From Nostoc sp. FACHB-280 (GTDB lineage Bacteria; Cyanobacteriota; Cyanobacteriia; Cyanobacteriales; Nostocaceae): a DNA stretch of 64,000 bases. Below are positions 1-8,080 of this stretch, in pieces; within the stretch, counting starts at the first letter, position 1; every line of letters begins with the position of its first letter. The DNA lies in assembly GCF_014697615.1 (NCBI RefSeq), contig NZ_JACJSD010000015.1, positions 88,995 to 152,994 of the forward strand, given 5' to 3'. A program made the translations under genes and the position numbers. The notes beneath the pieces are model-generated. The model was not told the origin of the DNA and did not search any database. It saw only the letters and a program-made list of their open reading frames with translations.

Positions 1-1
1 C

Positions 2-1654
2 TATCCCAACTGTAATGTAGTGCTGGATAGTGCCGAAGTTAGTCGGATGCACGGTAAAATTTCTTTAAAAAATGGTAATTATTATTACACTGATTTAGCC
101 AGTCGGGCTGGTTCACGGTTAAATGCTGACCAGATCCAAATCAATCAAGATTATCCTCTGAAATCTGGAGATATGATGCAGATTGGTCGGTTCTTTTTGA
201 TGGTAATCAGCTTAGTTGCCAGCAATGAACCGACCATGATTGATTTGAATATTAACGTTAATACTAACGTTGTCACCACAAGCAATGGTCAGGCAATACA
301 ACAAGAAATAGCGATCGCACCTGTTGCACCCACACCAACCCCAGAACCCCTACCAACTCCTGCGCTTCCCACCAAAGACCCGCAAGAGTATATGCCCTTA
401 GCAACGGTAGATCCCAGCCAAATTGAGCGGTGGATGAAAGGCGATTTAACCGTCCAATGTATCCAAGTTATCGATGAAACCCACGATGTTAAAACCTTCC
501 GCTTCGTGGCTGACCCACCAACGCTCTTTACCTATAAACCAGGTCAGTTTATCACCCTCGACCTAGAAATTAACGGCGAACAGGTATTACGTTCCTATTC
601 CATCTCATCTACACCTTCTCGTCCCCACACCCTAGAAATTACTGTTAAGCGTGTGCCTGCACCAGCAGATGCGGGGCCAGATGTCCCCCGTGGTTTAGTT
701 TCCAACTGGTTGCACGACAACGTCAAAGCAGGTAGCGTCCTGAAAGTAAATGGCCCAACAGGTAAATTTACTTGTTTTGCCAACCCTTCACCCAAACTGT
801 TGCTAATTTCTGCTGGTAGTGGCATCACACCTATGATGTCTATGTCGCGCTGGGTATATGACACCGCCTCAGATGTGGATATCGTCTTTTTCCATTGCGC
901 TCGTAGTCCCAGAGATATCATTTACCGCCAGGAACTCGACTGGTTAGCAGCCAACCATCCCAAGTTTAATCTCGCAATTAGCATTACCCGTCGTGAACCT
1001 GGTCAAAGTTGGATGAGTTTCACCGGCAGACTAGATGCAGCAATGTTAAAACTGATTGCGCCAGACTATAAAGAACGCACAGTTTATGTATGTGGGCCGA
1101 ATCCATTTATGGAATCGGTCAATGACTTACTCGAAAGCATCGACTTCCCGATGCAAAACTACTACGAAGAAAGCTTTGGCCCGCCTCGGAAAAAAGTCAA
1201 AAAAGCCCCAGCACCTGCTCCAGCAAAAGTAGAAGTTGCTGCGGCTTCCGCAGGCAAAGGGCTACGCGAAATGCTTGGGAAAATCTCTACCGAAGCAGCA
1301 CCCGTCCAAGATGTCGGAGCGCGTGTGGCCACAACCCCAGTCGCAGCAGCATCAGTTCCCGTTTCTCCCGCCCCAGCCTCTTCTAGTCAAACCCTTATAG
1401 TTTTCTCTAAATCGGGTAAAGAAGTCGCTTGTGATGGCGAAGAAACAATCCTCGATATGGCAGACCAAGAAGGCGTAAAAATCCGTAGTAGTTGCCGTTC
1501 TGGGGTTTGTGGGACTTGCAAAAAACGGAAGTTAGAAGGCGATGTCAAAATGGAAGGCTATGATCCTGAAGCTTTAGAAGAAAGTGAAATTAAAGAAGGC
1601 TATGTTTTAACTTGTGTAGCTTATCCAGTTGGTAAGGTAGTGATTGATGCTTAG
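2..1654 (+). CDS. FHA domain / FAD-NAD(P)H oxidoreductase / 2Fe-2S ferredoxin fusion protein (5' partial)
   Basis: The reading frame is open from base 2, so the gene begins before the window; the GTG at base 20 is inside the FHA domain. The visible protein has three parts. First is the end of an FHA phosphopeptide-binding domain (SAEVSRMHGKI). Next is a ferredoxin-NADP reductase-like module at about residues 135-385 of the visible part, with an FAD-binding RSYSISS, a nucleotide-binding SAGSGITPM and a VYVCGPNPFM motif. After an Ala/Pro-rich linker comes a plant-type [2Fe-2S] ferredoxin with SCRSGVCGTC and a distal Cys in VLTCVAYP. The reductase and ferredoxin arrangement resembles Hcr-type NADH oxidoreductases, so electron transfer from NAD(P)H through FAD to the cluster is expected. 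The FHA domain suggests that a phospho-threonine partner controls or docks it. The substrate or partner protein is not identifiable here. Confidence 0.85.
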   Translation, partial: YPNCNVVLDSAEVSRMHGKISLKNGNYYYTDLASRAGSRLNADQIQINQDYPLKSGDMMQIGRFFLMVISLVASNEPTMIDLNINVNTNVVTTSNGQAIQQEIAIAPVAPTPTPEPLPTPALPTKDPQEYMPLATVDPSQIERWMKGDLTVQCIQVIDETHDVKTFRFVADPPTLFTYKPGQFITLDLEINGEQVLRSYSISSTPSRPHTLEITVKRVPAPADAGPDVPRGLVSNWLHDNVKAGSVLKVNGPTGKFTCFANPSPKLLLISAGSGITPMMSMSRWVYDTASDVDIVFFHCARSPRDIIYRQELDWLAANHPKFNLAISITRREPGQSWMSFTGRLDAAMLKLIAPDYKERTVYVCGPNPFMESVNDLLESIDFPMQNYYEESFGPPRKKVKKAPAPAPAKVEVAAASAGKGLREMLGKISTEAAPVQDVGARVATTPVAAASVPVSPAPASSSQTLIVFSKSGKEVACDGEETILDMADQEGVKIRSSCRSGVCGTCKKRKLEGDVKMEGYDPEALEESEIKEGYVLTCVAYPVGKVVIDA

Positions 1655-1672
1655 TTAGCCAATCTAGGAACT

Positions 1673-2659
1673 TTAAAAATCGTCAGAGAGTTGGGACTGC
1701 TGGATATCAAATAAATTTTGGTCTTGGCCAGAGTTTTCTGGTTGGATGATTTCAAAGTTTTGATTGGTAGGAATTAACCCTAGCTGCATCCGCAAAGCCT
1801 CATCATATTTGGCTTGTTCCCAATTCCTGGCTAATTTAACTTGCTCTGGATTCAAGTTTTGAGCATCTCTGAGATCAGCATTTTGCAAATCAGCCCCCTG
1901 AAAATTGGCTTGGCCAAGATTAGTCGGGCTGAGGTCAGCACCTTGAAAATTAGCATATTTGAGATTAGCACCTTGGAGATTGGCATAACTTAAATCAGCT
2001 TCTTGCAGATTGGCATAACTTAAATCAGCACCTTGCAAATTGGCACTCCAGAGGTAGGCTAATTGAAAATTGGCATGACTTAAGTAAGCATTCTGAAAAT
2101 TTGTATAGCTGAGGTTAGTACTTTGTCCTTGAAGATTGGCATTTCTTAAATTTGCTCCCTCAAGGTTGGCATATCTTAAATCTGCTTGTTGCAGATTGGC
2201 ATTGCGTAAATCAATTTCTTGCAAACAAGCATTTTTTAGGTTACTACCTTCAAGATTCGCATCTCGTAAATCTGCACCTTTTAAATTAATGCCAGCTAAA
2301 TAAGCTTTCTCCGCAGTCAGTCCAGCCAAGCTAATACCATCATTTTTCAAGTCTTGTAAGGCTTGAATCCTACCCCCACTCGCTCGTTGTCCATAAGCTG
2401 AGTTAATTACGCGCCATGCTTCGTAATGTTCTTGCTTTTTTCGAGAAGGAGTTTCTCGGAAATAAAGAATGACCGCCGCTAAAATACTCAAGTCTTGGAG
2501 AGTACTAATAAACTTAGAACTCATCAATAATTCCACAATACTTTTAAATGGAGGCTTATCTTCAACAAACCGAATTACTACTATTGACAACACAAATATC
2601 GCAGCAAAAATAATCCACTCTTGAAAGTCTTGTATCCATTTACGTAAGCGTTCACGCAT
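1673..2659 (-). CDS. Membrane-anchored pentapeptide-repeat protein
   Basis: A 328-residue protein with two N-terminal hydrophobic stretches (about residues 14-31 and 56-68), then a charged linker. From about residue 117 to 270 there is a long run of A(D/N)Lxx pentapeptides such as ANLQGADLSYANLQEADL, which the family folds into a right-handed quadrilateral beta-helix. The C-terminal 50 residues are Gln/Asn-rich without repeats. Such proteins are very common in cyanobacteria and mostly have no known function. The membrane anchor suggests a scaffold on the cytoplasmic or thylakoid membrane, which is inference. It converges on the upstream reductase gene with an 18-bp gap, and diverges from the sodC-like gene. 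Confidence 0.85.
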   Translation of the reverse strand: MRERLRKWIQDFQEWIIFAAIFVLSIVVIRFVEDKPPFKSIVELLMSSKFISTLQDLSILAAVILYFRETPSRKKQEHYEAWRVINSAYGQRASGGRIQALQDLKNDGISLAGLTAEKAYLAGINLKGADLRDANLEGSNLKNACLQEIDLRNANLQQADLRYANLEGANLRNANLQGQSTNLSYTNFQNAYLSHANFQLAYLWSANLQGADLSYANLQEADLSYANLQGANLKYANFQGADLSPTNLGQANFQGADLQNADLRDAQNLNPEQVKLARNWEQAKYDEALRMQLGLIPTNQNFEIIQPENSGQDQNLFDIQQSQLSDDF

Positions 2660-2730
2660 TTTTACTTCCTCTTGTGGTCAAGATATTGAATAACAAAACC
2701 AGTGTTAATTGAGTTTTGAGAATCTGAATT

Positions 2731-3300
2731 ATGAAATTTATCTCTTACATCGTTATTGCTTGTCTAGTACTACTAACAGCTTGTGCTTCTCCTTCCAATG
2801 GTGCTGGGCCACAGCTAAAAGCTCAAGCCCAAATTAGTGGCCCTGGGATTACAGGGACGCTGAAAGCCGTGCAAAATAGTGAACTTCAGTCTGTTTGGGT
2901 GGCTGTAGAAATTAAAGGTGATCCCAAAATCTTGACTCCGGGATTACATGGTGTTCATATTCATGAAATAGGTGCTTGTGAAACAGGTACCGAAAAGCCT
3001 TTTAGTTCTGCTGGTGGACACTTCGACCCTGGCCCCTTTGGTTCATCCAAGCCGGTGGAAAAAAACCATCCTTATCATTTAGGTGATTTACCCAATATTA
3101 AAATTAATCCCTTGGGTCAAGGTCGTTTAGAAGCATTTATTAGCAGTGTGAGTCTTACCGATAGTCCCATCAGCTTGTTTGATGGTGATGGTAGTGCTGT
3201 GATTATCCATAAACTACAGGATCAAAAGAAGGCTGGTGGTACAGCCGATGAAGCTGGTGGTGGTCGTTTAGCTTGTGGTGCGATCGCCAAGGCAAGTTAG
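2731..3300 (+). CDS. sodC: Superoxide dismutase [Cu-Zn], lipoprotein
   Basis: This enzyme converts superoxide to oxygen and hydrogen peroxide in the periplasm. The 189-residue protein starts with a lipoprotein signal peptide whose lipobox LTAC places the lipidated Cys at residue 18. The metal ligands are present: the Cu pair H76-x-H78 in HGVHIHE, the bridging H97 in GGHFDP, the zinc-site residues in NHPYHLGDL (H113, H116, D119) and the last Cu ligand in VIIHK. The Cys pair for the usual disulfide is C83 and the Cys in RLACGAI. Family length and motif order are normal. A strong hairpin terminator follows immediately, so it looks monocistronic. Confidence 0.95.
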   Translation: MKFISYIVIACLVLLTACASPSNGAGPQLKAQAQISGPGITGTLKAVQNSELQSVWVAVEIKGDPKILTPGLHGVHIHEIGACETGTEKPFSSAGGHFDPGPFGSSKPVEKNHPYHLGDLPNIKINPLGQGRLEAFISSVSLTDSPISLFDGDGSAVIIHKLQDQKKAGGTADEAGGGRLACGAIAKAS

Positions 3301-3303
3301 TAT

Positions 3304-3350
3304 AAATCTCCAGTAGGAGAGTCATCTGGAATTTCCCCTACTGGAGATTT
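3304..3350 (+). terminator. Hairpin terminator after sodC
   Basis: A perfect 14-bp inverted repeat, aaatctccagtagg (3304-3317) with cctactggagattt (3337-3350), starts four bases after the sodC stop codon and is followed by a T-rich stretch (aatgattttt). Confidence 0.75.
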
Positions 3351-3499
3351 AATGATTTTTGTTCCAGTTCTGATACATAGTATCGAAAGTTTCAGTTATC
3401 AACCTACAATTACTTTTAAATGTGTATGGTTACACTCACGCCAAAGTTGTGTACTTTAACGTAGTTGACCTACCATAAAGATCCAACTTTCGTAAGACT

Positions 3500-5626
3500 A
3501 TGTTTGCAGGGGCGAAAAAACTATTCACACAGCCAGTCATAGTTACTAGCGTGCTAGTTACACTAGTTTTGCTGGGGGTTCAAAGGCTGAGACTTCTAGA
3601 ATACTTTGAATTAAAAGTCTTTGACCAAATGATGCAAAGGCGTGCAGATTTACCCCCTGACCCCCGCCTGTTGATTGTTGAATTTACAGAAGAGGATATC
3701 CAACAACTCAAGCATGGCACCCCCACAGATGAAGAACTAAATAGGCTGTTAGGTAAATTAGAAAGTAACCAAGCCAGTGTTATTGCTTTAGACTTCTTTC
3801 GAGATGTACCTATAGATCCTGGCCATACCCAACTAATTAACCGTCTGCAAACAAGCAATAAAATTATTCCGATTTGCAGCACAACAACACCCCCGCCACC
3901 AGGACTAGATGCCAATAATGTTGGATTTGCCGATTTGCCAGAAGACCCTGATGCAGTTATTCGCCGCGCCTTACTATTTGTTAATCCTGAACCAAAAGCG
4001 CCTTGCCAAAGCCAACAGTCTCTAGCAGTATTAGCCGCACTCAAATATCTAGACGACACAGCCAAAATCCAACCAGAAATTACCCAAACAGGTGAGGGAT
4101 TACAATTAAAGCTGGGAAAAACCCTGTTTCATCGTTTACCAGCAGACGCAGGCGGTTATTTAGCCGCAGATAATGGCGGTTTTCAAATTTTGCTCAACTA
4201 CCGTGCCTTTCATAATATTGCCCGGAAAGTTAGTTTTATAGAAGTACTCAACAATCAAGTTAATCCTGATTGGGTTAAGGGCAAAATCGTTTTAATTGGA
4301 GCCACAGCACCCAGTAAGCAGGATATTCGTAATACTCCTTATGCCACTGGTAGACAAGACAATACTGGCAAGATGCCTGGAATTGTGATTCATGCTCATA
4401 TTGTCAGTGAAATTCTCAGTGCAGTTCTTGACCAAAGACGAATATTTTGGTACTTCCCGGAATGGGGAGAAGTAATTTGGCTGTGGGGTTGGACTGTCAT
4501 CGGTGCATTGATTGGATGGAAAATTAAACATCCAATACTTCTGGGATTATCTGGTGGCGGTGCTTTGGTTTGCTTGGTAGGTGGCGGCTTTATCATCTTT
4601 ACTCAAGCTGGATGGGTACCAATAGCACAGCCTGTCTTGGGATTAATCGCAGCTGCTGGCAGTGTAGTTGTTTACACTGCATACTATGAAAAAATACAGC
4701 GAGATAAAATTGCCCATCAGATTCAAGAACAAGAAAAAACAATAGACCTCTTAAAATCTTTATTACGAGAAGGTAGTAATACTGCTAACGAAGCTAATCA
4801 ACCTGTTGATAGTCAGCCCCAAAGGGATCAGTTGCTGAACCACCGTTACAAAGTGACAAATGTATTAGGTTCAGGGGGTTTTGGTTATACTTACTTAGCA
4901 GATGATACTAAGCGCCCTGGTTCGCCAAAATGTGTTGTCAAGCATTTACAACCTGCTCAGAAAGACCCCAGATTTTTAGAAGTTGCTAGACGTTTATTTA
5001 AGGCAGAGGCAGAAATCTTAGAGATTTTGGGACAGCACAAGCGCATTCCGCAACTATTGGCTTATTTTGAAGAAAATCAACAATTTTATCTAGTACAGGA
5101 ATATGTCAAAGGACATTGTTTACAAGATGAATTGGTTGTTGGTAAGCGTCTTGAGGAAGCTGAGGTAATTAAAATTTTAAGGGATGTTTTGAAGGTACTA
5201 GTATTTGTCCATGATCACAATGTCATCCATCGAGATATTAAACCGAGCAATTTGATGCGACGGGAAACAGACGACAGAATAGTGTTGATTGACTTTGGTG
5301 CAGTTAAACAAATTCAGCCACAGCAAGAAGAGGAAAGTTTAACAGTAGCTGTGGGTACTCTGGGTTATGCAGCGCCTGAACAACTCATGGGTCAGCCCAG
5401 GTTAAACAGTGATATTCATGCCTTGGGTATGATTGGAATTCAAGCTTTAACTGGAAAAGTTGCTAAAGAAATTGAACGTGACCCGCAGACAACTGTACTA
5501 ACTTGGCGAGATAAGGCACAAGTTTCTGATGGGTTGGCGGTGATATTAGAAAAGATGACTTCTTTTGATTATCTCAGAAGATATCAAACTGCTAAAGAAG
5601 TTCTTGCGGATTTGGATAAGCTCTAG
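3500..5626 (+). CDS. CHASE2 sensor domain Ser/Thr protein kinase
   Basis: A 708-residue transmembrane kinase. The order is an N-terminal membrane segment (about 12-30), an extracytoplasmic CHASE2 domain (about 35-310), a cluster of membrane segments (about 318-400), a short coiled linker, and a Hanks-type Ser/Thr kinase domain from about residue 450 to the end. The kinase looks active: glycine loop GSGGFGYTY, Lys481 in VVKHLQ, HRDIKPSN with catalytic D579, DFG at D598, and APE-like APEQ. CHASE2 domains sense unknown signals outside the cytoplasm. The same CHASE2 domain type occurs again in the histidine kinase at 32138-34021. No obvious substrate gene is co-transcribed, since about 930 bp separate it from the next gene. 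Confidence 0.93.
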   Translation: MFAGAKKLFTQPVIVTSVLVTLVLLGVQRLRLLEYFELKVFDQMMQRRADLPPDPRLLIVEFTEEDIQQLKHGTPTDEELNRLLGKLESNQASVIALDFFRDVPIDPGHTQLINRLQTSNKIIPICSTTTPPPPGLDANNVGFADLPEDPDAVIRRALLFVNPEPKAPCQSQQSLAVLAALKYLDDTAKIQPEITQTGEGLQLKLGKTLFHRLPADAGGYLAADNGGFQILLNYRAFHNIARKVSFIEVLNNQVNPDWVKGKIVLIGATAPSKQDIRNTPYATGRQDNTGKMPGIVIHAHIVSEILSAVLDQRRIFWYFPEWGEVIWLWGWTVIGALIGWKIKHPILLGLSGGGALVCLVGGGFIIFTQAGWVPIAQPVLGLIAAAGSVVVYTAYYEKIQRDKIAHQIQEQEKTIDLLKSLLREGSNTANEANQPVDSQPQRDQLLNHRYKVTNVLGSGGFGYTYLADDTKRPGSPKCVVKHLQPAQKDPRFLEVARRLFKAEAEILEILGQHKRIPQLLAYFEENQQFYLVQEYVKGHCLQDELVVGKRLEEAEVIKILRDVLKVLVFVHDHNVIHRDIKPSNLMRRETDDRIVLIDFGAVKQIQPQQEEESLTVAVGTLGYAAPEQLMGQPRLNSDIHALGMIGIQALTGKVAKEIERDPQTTVLTWRDKAQVSDGLAVILEKMTSFDYLRRYQTAKEVLADLDKL

Positions 5627-5641
5627 AGCCGGATGAGATGA

Positions 5642-5720
5642 TATAGCAGAAGGCAGAAGGAAAAATCTTACTATCCCTTGCATTCAAACTTTTAAGCTGT
5701 CCTAACATATCTGACTACCG
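5642..5720. repeat. Dispersed intergenic repeat, copy 1 (tatagcagaaggcag family)
   Basis: The segment starts tatagcagaaggcag and ends tctgactaccg. It shares both ends and the middle (a tattcaggcttt-like stretch) with 54125-54225. It directly abuts the MITE-like element at 5722. Confidence 0.55.
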
Positions 5721-5721
5721 T

Positions 5722-5832
5722 GATATCGTGTCCGGTAAAAGACTTATTATCAAGACCGCAGGAGGAGGAAGAGTTTTGTCTTTCTGCACAGATATGCTGA
5801 GTCATAACTGATTTGCCAGACATGATGTGATA
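5722..5832. repeat. MITE-like element, copy 1 (TATCATGTCCGG family)
   Basis: The core (gtccggtaaaagactta, gagttttgtctt, ctgcacagat, tcataactgattt) recurs at 7599-7718. The ends form an imperfect terminal inverted repeat (tatcgtgtccggtaaa and the complement of tttgccagacatgatg). There is no coding capacity, so it is likely a non-autonomous element. Confidence 0.6.
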
Positions 5833-6558
5833 GGTGACAGAGCCAAAAGTTAGCTGATGTCGGAAACTCTGTTGCTATTGCGAGGGAAAGAGTTTTGGGA
5901 ATTTGTAGAAATTTTTACTATGAATCTTGCTGCGCCTGCATTATTGTATTAGCAATTTACCAGCTCAAATTTCTAGAAATTTCACATTCTGCTGGAGTTG
6001 GAAGTTAGAAACTATAAAGTAATTTCATATTTGGTTGTATAACTTGTCTTGTGCTTCATATAAACGAAAACTACTTTATCTAATATTTGCGATTTAGCAA
6101 AAAATCTTTCTATCCTACTGACTCTTCTACTTAATATTGACTTTATGAATAGGCTCTTAGTGAGAGAACCAAATTTTTTCTTAATTATGTAAATAGCGAT
6201 CGCCACAGGTATCTGCTGTATTATATATACCTTAATAATGTAAAATTTAGTCAGATATATTACTGTACTACCTAAAGTATGATTGTATGCAAACAGATGA
6301 TATCTGCTGCAAAATAGATACTTTTATCGATCATGATTGCTACTATACCCGGTAAGTACTAACACAGAAGTCAAGAACAAATAACTTTGGGAGAATTAGA
6401 AGCAATCAAAAGTTCCTAATTCCCAACCCTGGATAAGATATCAAATTCATCTGGCTGACGATGTTTATAGCAAAGTCAATCAATTCTTATTTAGTTAATG
6501 ACTTGCATCAATCAAAGTTTGGCTGTACACCCTCCTTAAGTCAAATCGAGCTAATTTT
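5833..6558. other. Gene-free AT-rich stretch
   Basis: No convincing gene, RNA or repeat is recognised between the repeat pair and the TPR gene. A 64-codon minus-strand frame at 6012-6206 is low complexity and has no recognisable motif. The promoter of the TPR gene must lie at its right end, but no clear -35/-10 pair stands out. Confidence 0.4.
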
Positions 6559-7245
6559 ATGAAGCACAGACTCCTCACGGCTACAGCACTAATGACAATA
6601 ACATGGTTCACGCCTTTAGGTAACATTAAACCTGCAATGGCTGAACAAGGTTATACCAGCAGCCTAAATCAACTATCTGAACTGAGTTCCAGCCCTAATC
6701 AAAATCGCATTGGACAGCAATTATCTGTGATGCTGGTAATTGCTGGTGGTGGAGTATTTGGTTGGCTGGCACTGAAAAATAAAAAGTCCGTTTTCAGTAA
6801 ATTGCATTTTCAGAAAATAAATTCTGTCTCCACAGAAAACTCTATTTCCCAAGACAGAACAGAAATACAAAATACTACAGAAACTACAGATATTGCTACA
6901 TATATTAAACAAGCTTATAGTTATTTCAAACAAGGGGATAGCCAAAGAGCAATTGAAGAATTTAATCAGGCGATTGGTGTAAATCCCCAGAATGCTTATT
7001 TGTATGGTGAAAGGGCAAATTTCCGGCGTAAGAATCTGGGAGACAAACAAGGCGCGATTGATGACTATAGTAAAGCCATTGGGATTCATCCGCAAAACGC
7101 TTTGTTCTATCTTTGGCGTAGTCAGGCTTACAATGACCTAGGGGAGCAGAAAAAAGCTATGGAAGACTATAATATGGCGCTGCGCCTCGCTCCTGAAAAT
7201 ACGATGTATCACTCTTTTCAGAATGCTGCCAACTTCCGTGAATAA
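6559..7245 (+). CDS. Secreted or membrane TPR-repeat protein
   Basis: A 228-residue protein with a signal peptide-like N-terminus (about residues 1-30, ending PAMAE), a hydrophobic segment at about 55-72 (VMLVIAGGGVFGWLAL), and two to three tetratricopeptide repeats at about 110-220 (QGDSQRAIEEFNQAIGVNP, DKQGAIDDYSKAIGIHP, GEQKKAMEDYNMALRLAP). TPRs bind other proteins; no catalytic domain is visible. It stands alone between two long intergenic regions, near TPS and CHAT genes. A role as an envelope adaptor is inference only. Confidence 0.8.
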   Translation: MKHRLLTATALMTITWFTPLGNIKPAMAEQGYTSSLNQLSELSSSPNQNRIGQQLSVMLVIAGGGVFGWLALKNKKSVFSKLHFQKINSVSTENSISQDRTEIQNTTETTDIATYIKQAYSYFKQGDSQRAIEEFNQAIGVNPQNAYLYGERANFRRKNLGDKQGAIDDYSKAIGIHPQNALFYLWRSQAYNDLGEQKKAMEDYNMALRLAPENTMYHSFQNAANFRE

Positions 7246-7598
7246 TTAGATTGATAATTGCTGAATAAAAGTGCGATCGCTTGATAAGTAAAATCTTATT
7301 ATTTATTAATCTTCTAAAATTGTTACCACTAAGACAGATAGTGCAAATACTGATGTTTTGTGGCTTTAAATTTTAAATAACTGTAGTATAAATTACTGGC
7401 TGCTTTACGGGTGAAAGGTTACAGGTGATTGGAGAGAAAGGACAAGCTTTTTGAAGAGCTTCTAGAAATTAAATTATTTCATTTGGAGAGCGAAGACCCT
7501 GTAATGTTTTGTTTCTTCCCTTTGCTCCCCTATATTTTTCGACTATGCCATAGCTCATTTTGGCTGCTAACCTACAGCGCAGCATGATTCCCCAGTTT

Positions 7599-7718
7599 AT
7601 ATCATGTCCGGTAAAAGACTTATCATACAAATCGCAGGGGGCAGGGAGCAGGGGGAGAAAGAGTTTTGTCTTGCTGCACAGATGTGTTTAATCATAACTG
7701 ATTTGTCGGATATGATAT
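7599..7718. repeat. MITE-like element, copy 2 (TATCATGTCCGG family)
   Basis: About 120 bp with imperfect terminal inverted repeats: tatcatgtccggtaaa on the left and the complement of tttgtcggatatgata on the right (13 of 16 matching). Its core matches 5722-5832. The middle carries a G-rich microsatellite (cagggggcagggagcaggg). It lies in the 835-bp gap before the TpsB gene, where nothing else was recognised. Confidence 0.65.
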
Positions 7719-8080
7719 TATTCAGTTTTTTTAAATACTTAAAAAACTTTGGTTGCAAAAATTTTATCCTGTAATTTTAGCCAAATTACCCCAATTTTTC
7801 AAGGTAAGTAATCTATTGGCGCATCAAGAAAATTAATAAAATAGAAAGATTACCTACGCAAATATACTGGTAAAATTAGTAGGCAAATTCATCTGGAATA
7901 ATTTTTAGGTGTTAATTAGTCAGCAAAAAACAGTGAAAAACTTAAATATTTCTCAACGATAGATATTGATATGGCGCAATTGTGGAGATGACTGCTACTA
8001 GCTGGACATAACAAAGGCAAAGTCATAAAACCGATGCTCCCACAAAAATATACAACATATCCTATCTACATCTACCTACC

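Noticed and set aside
20..1654. GTG at base 20 as the start of the reductase gene
   Set aside because: The frame is open to the window edge and the residues before the GTG continue the FHA domain, so the gene is simply cut by the window.
6012..6206. 64-codon minus-strand frame
   Set aside because: Biased AT-rich composition (many Ile, Lys, Phe), no recognised motif and no neighbour in operon.
7383..7396. NtcA-like GTA-N8-TAC sequence
   Set aside because: It lies nearly 700 bp before the next start codon, in AT-rich DNA where such a short pattern is expected by chance.
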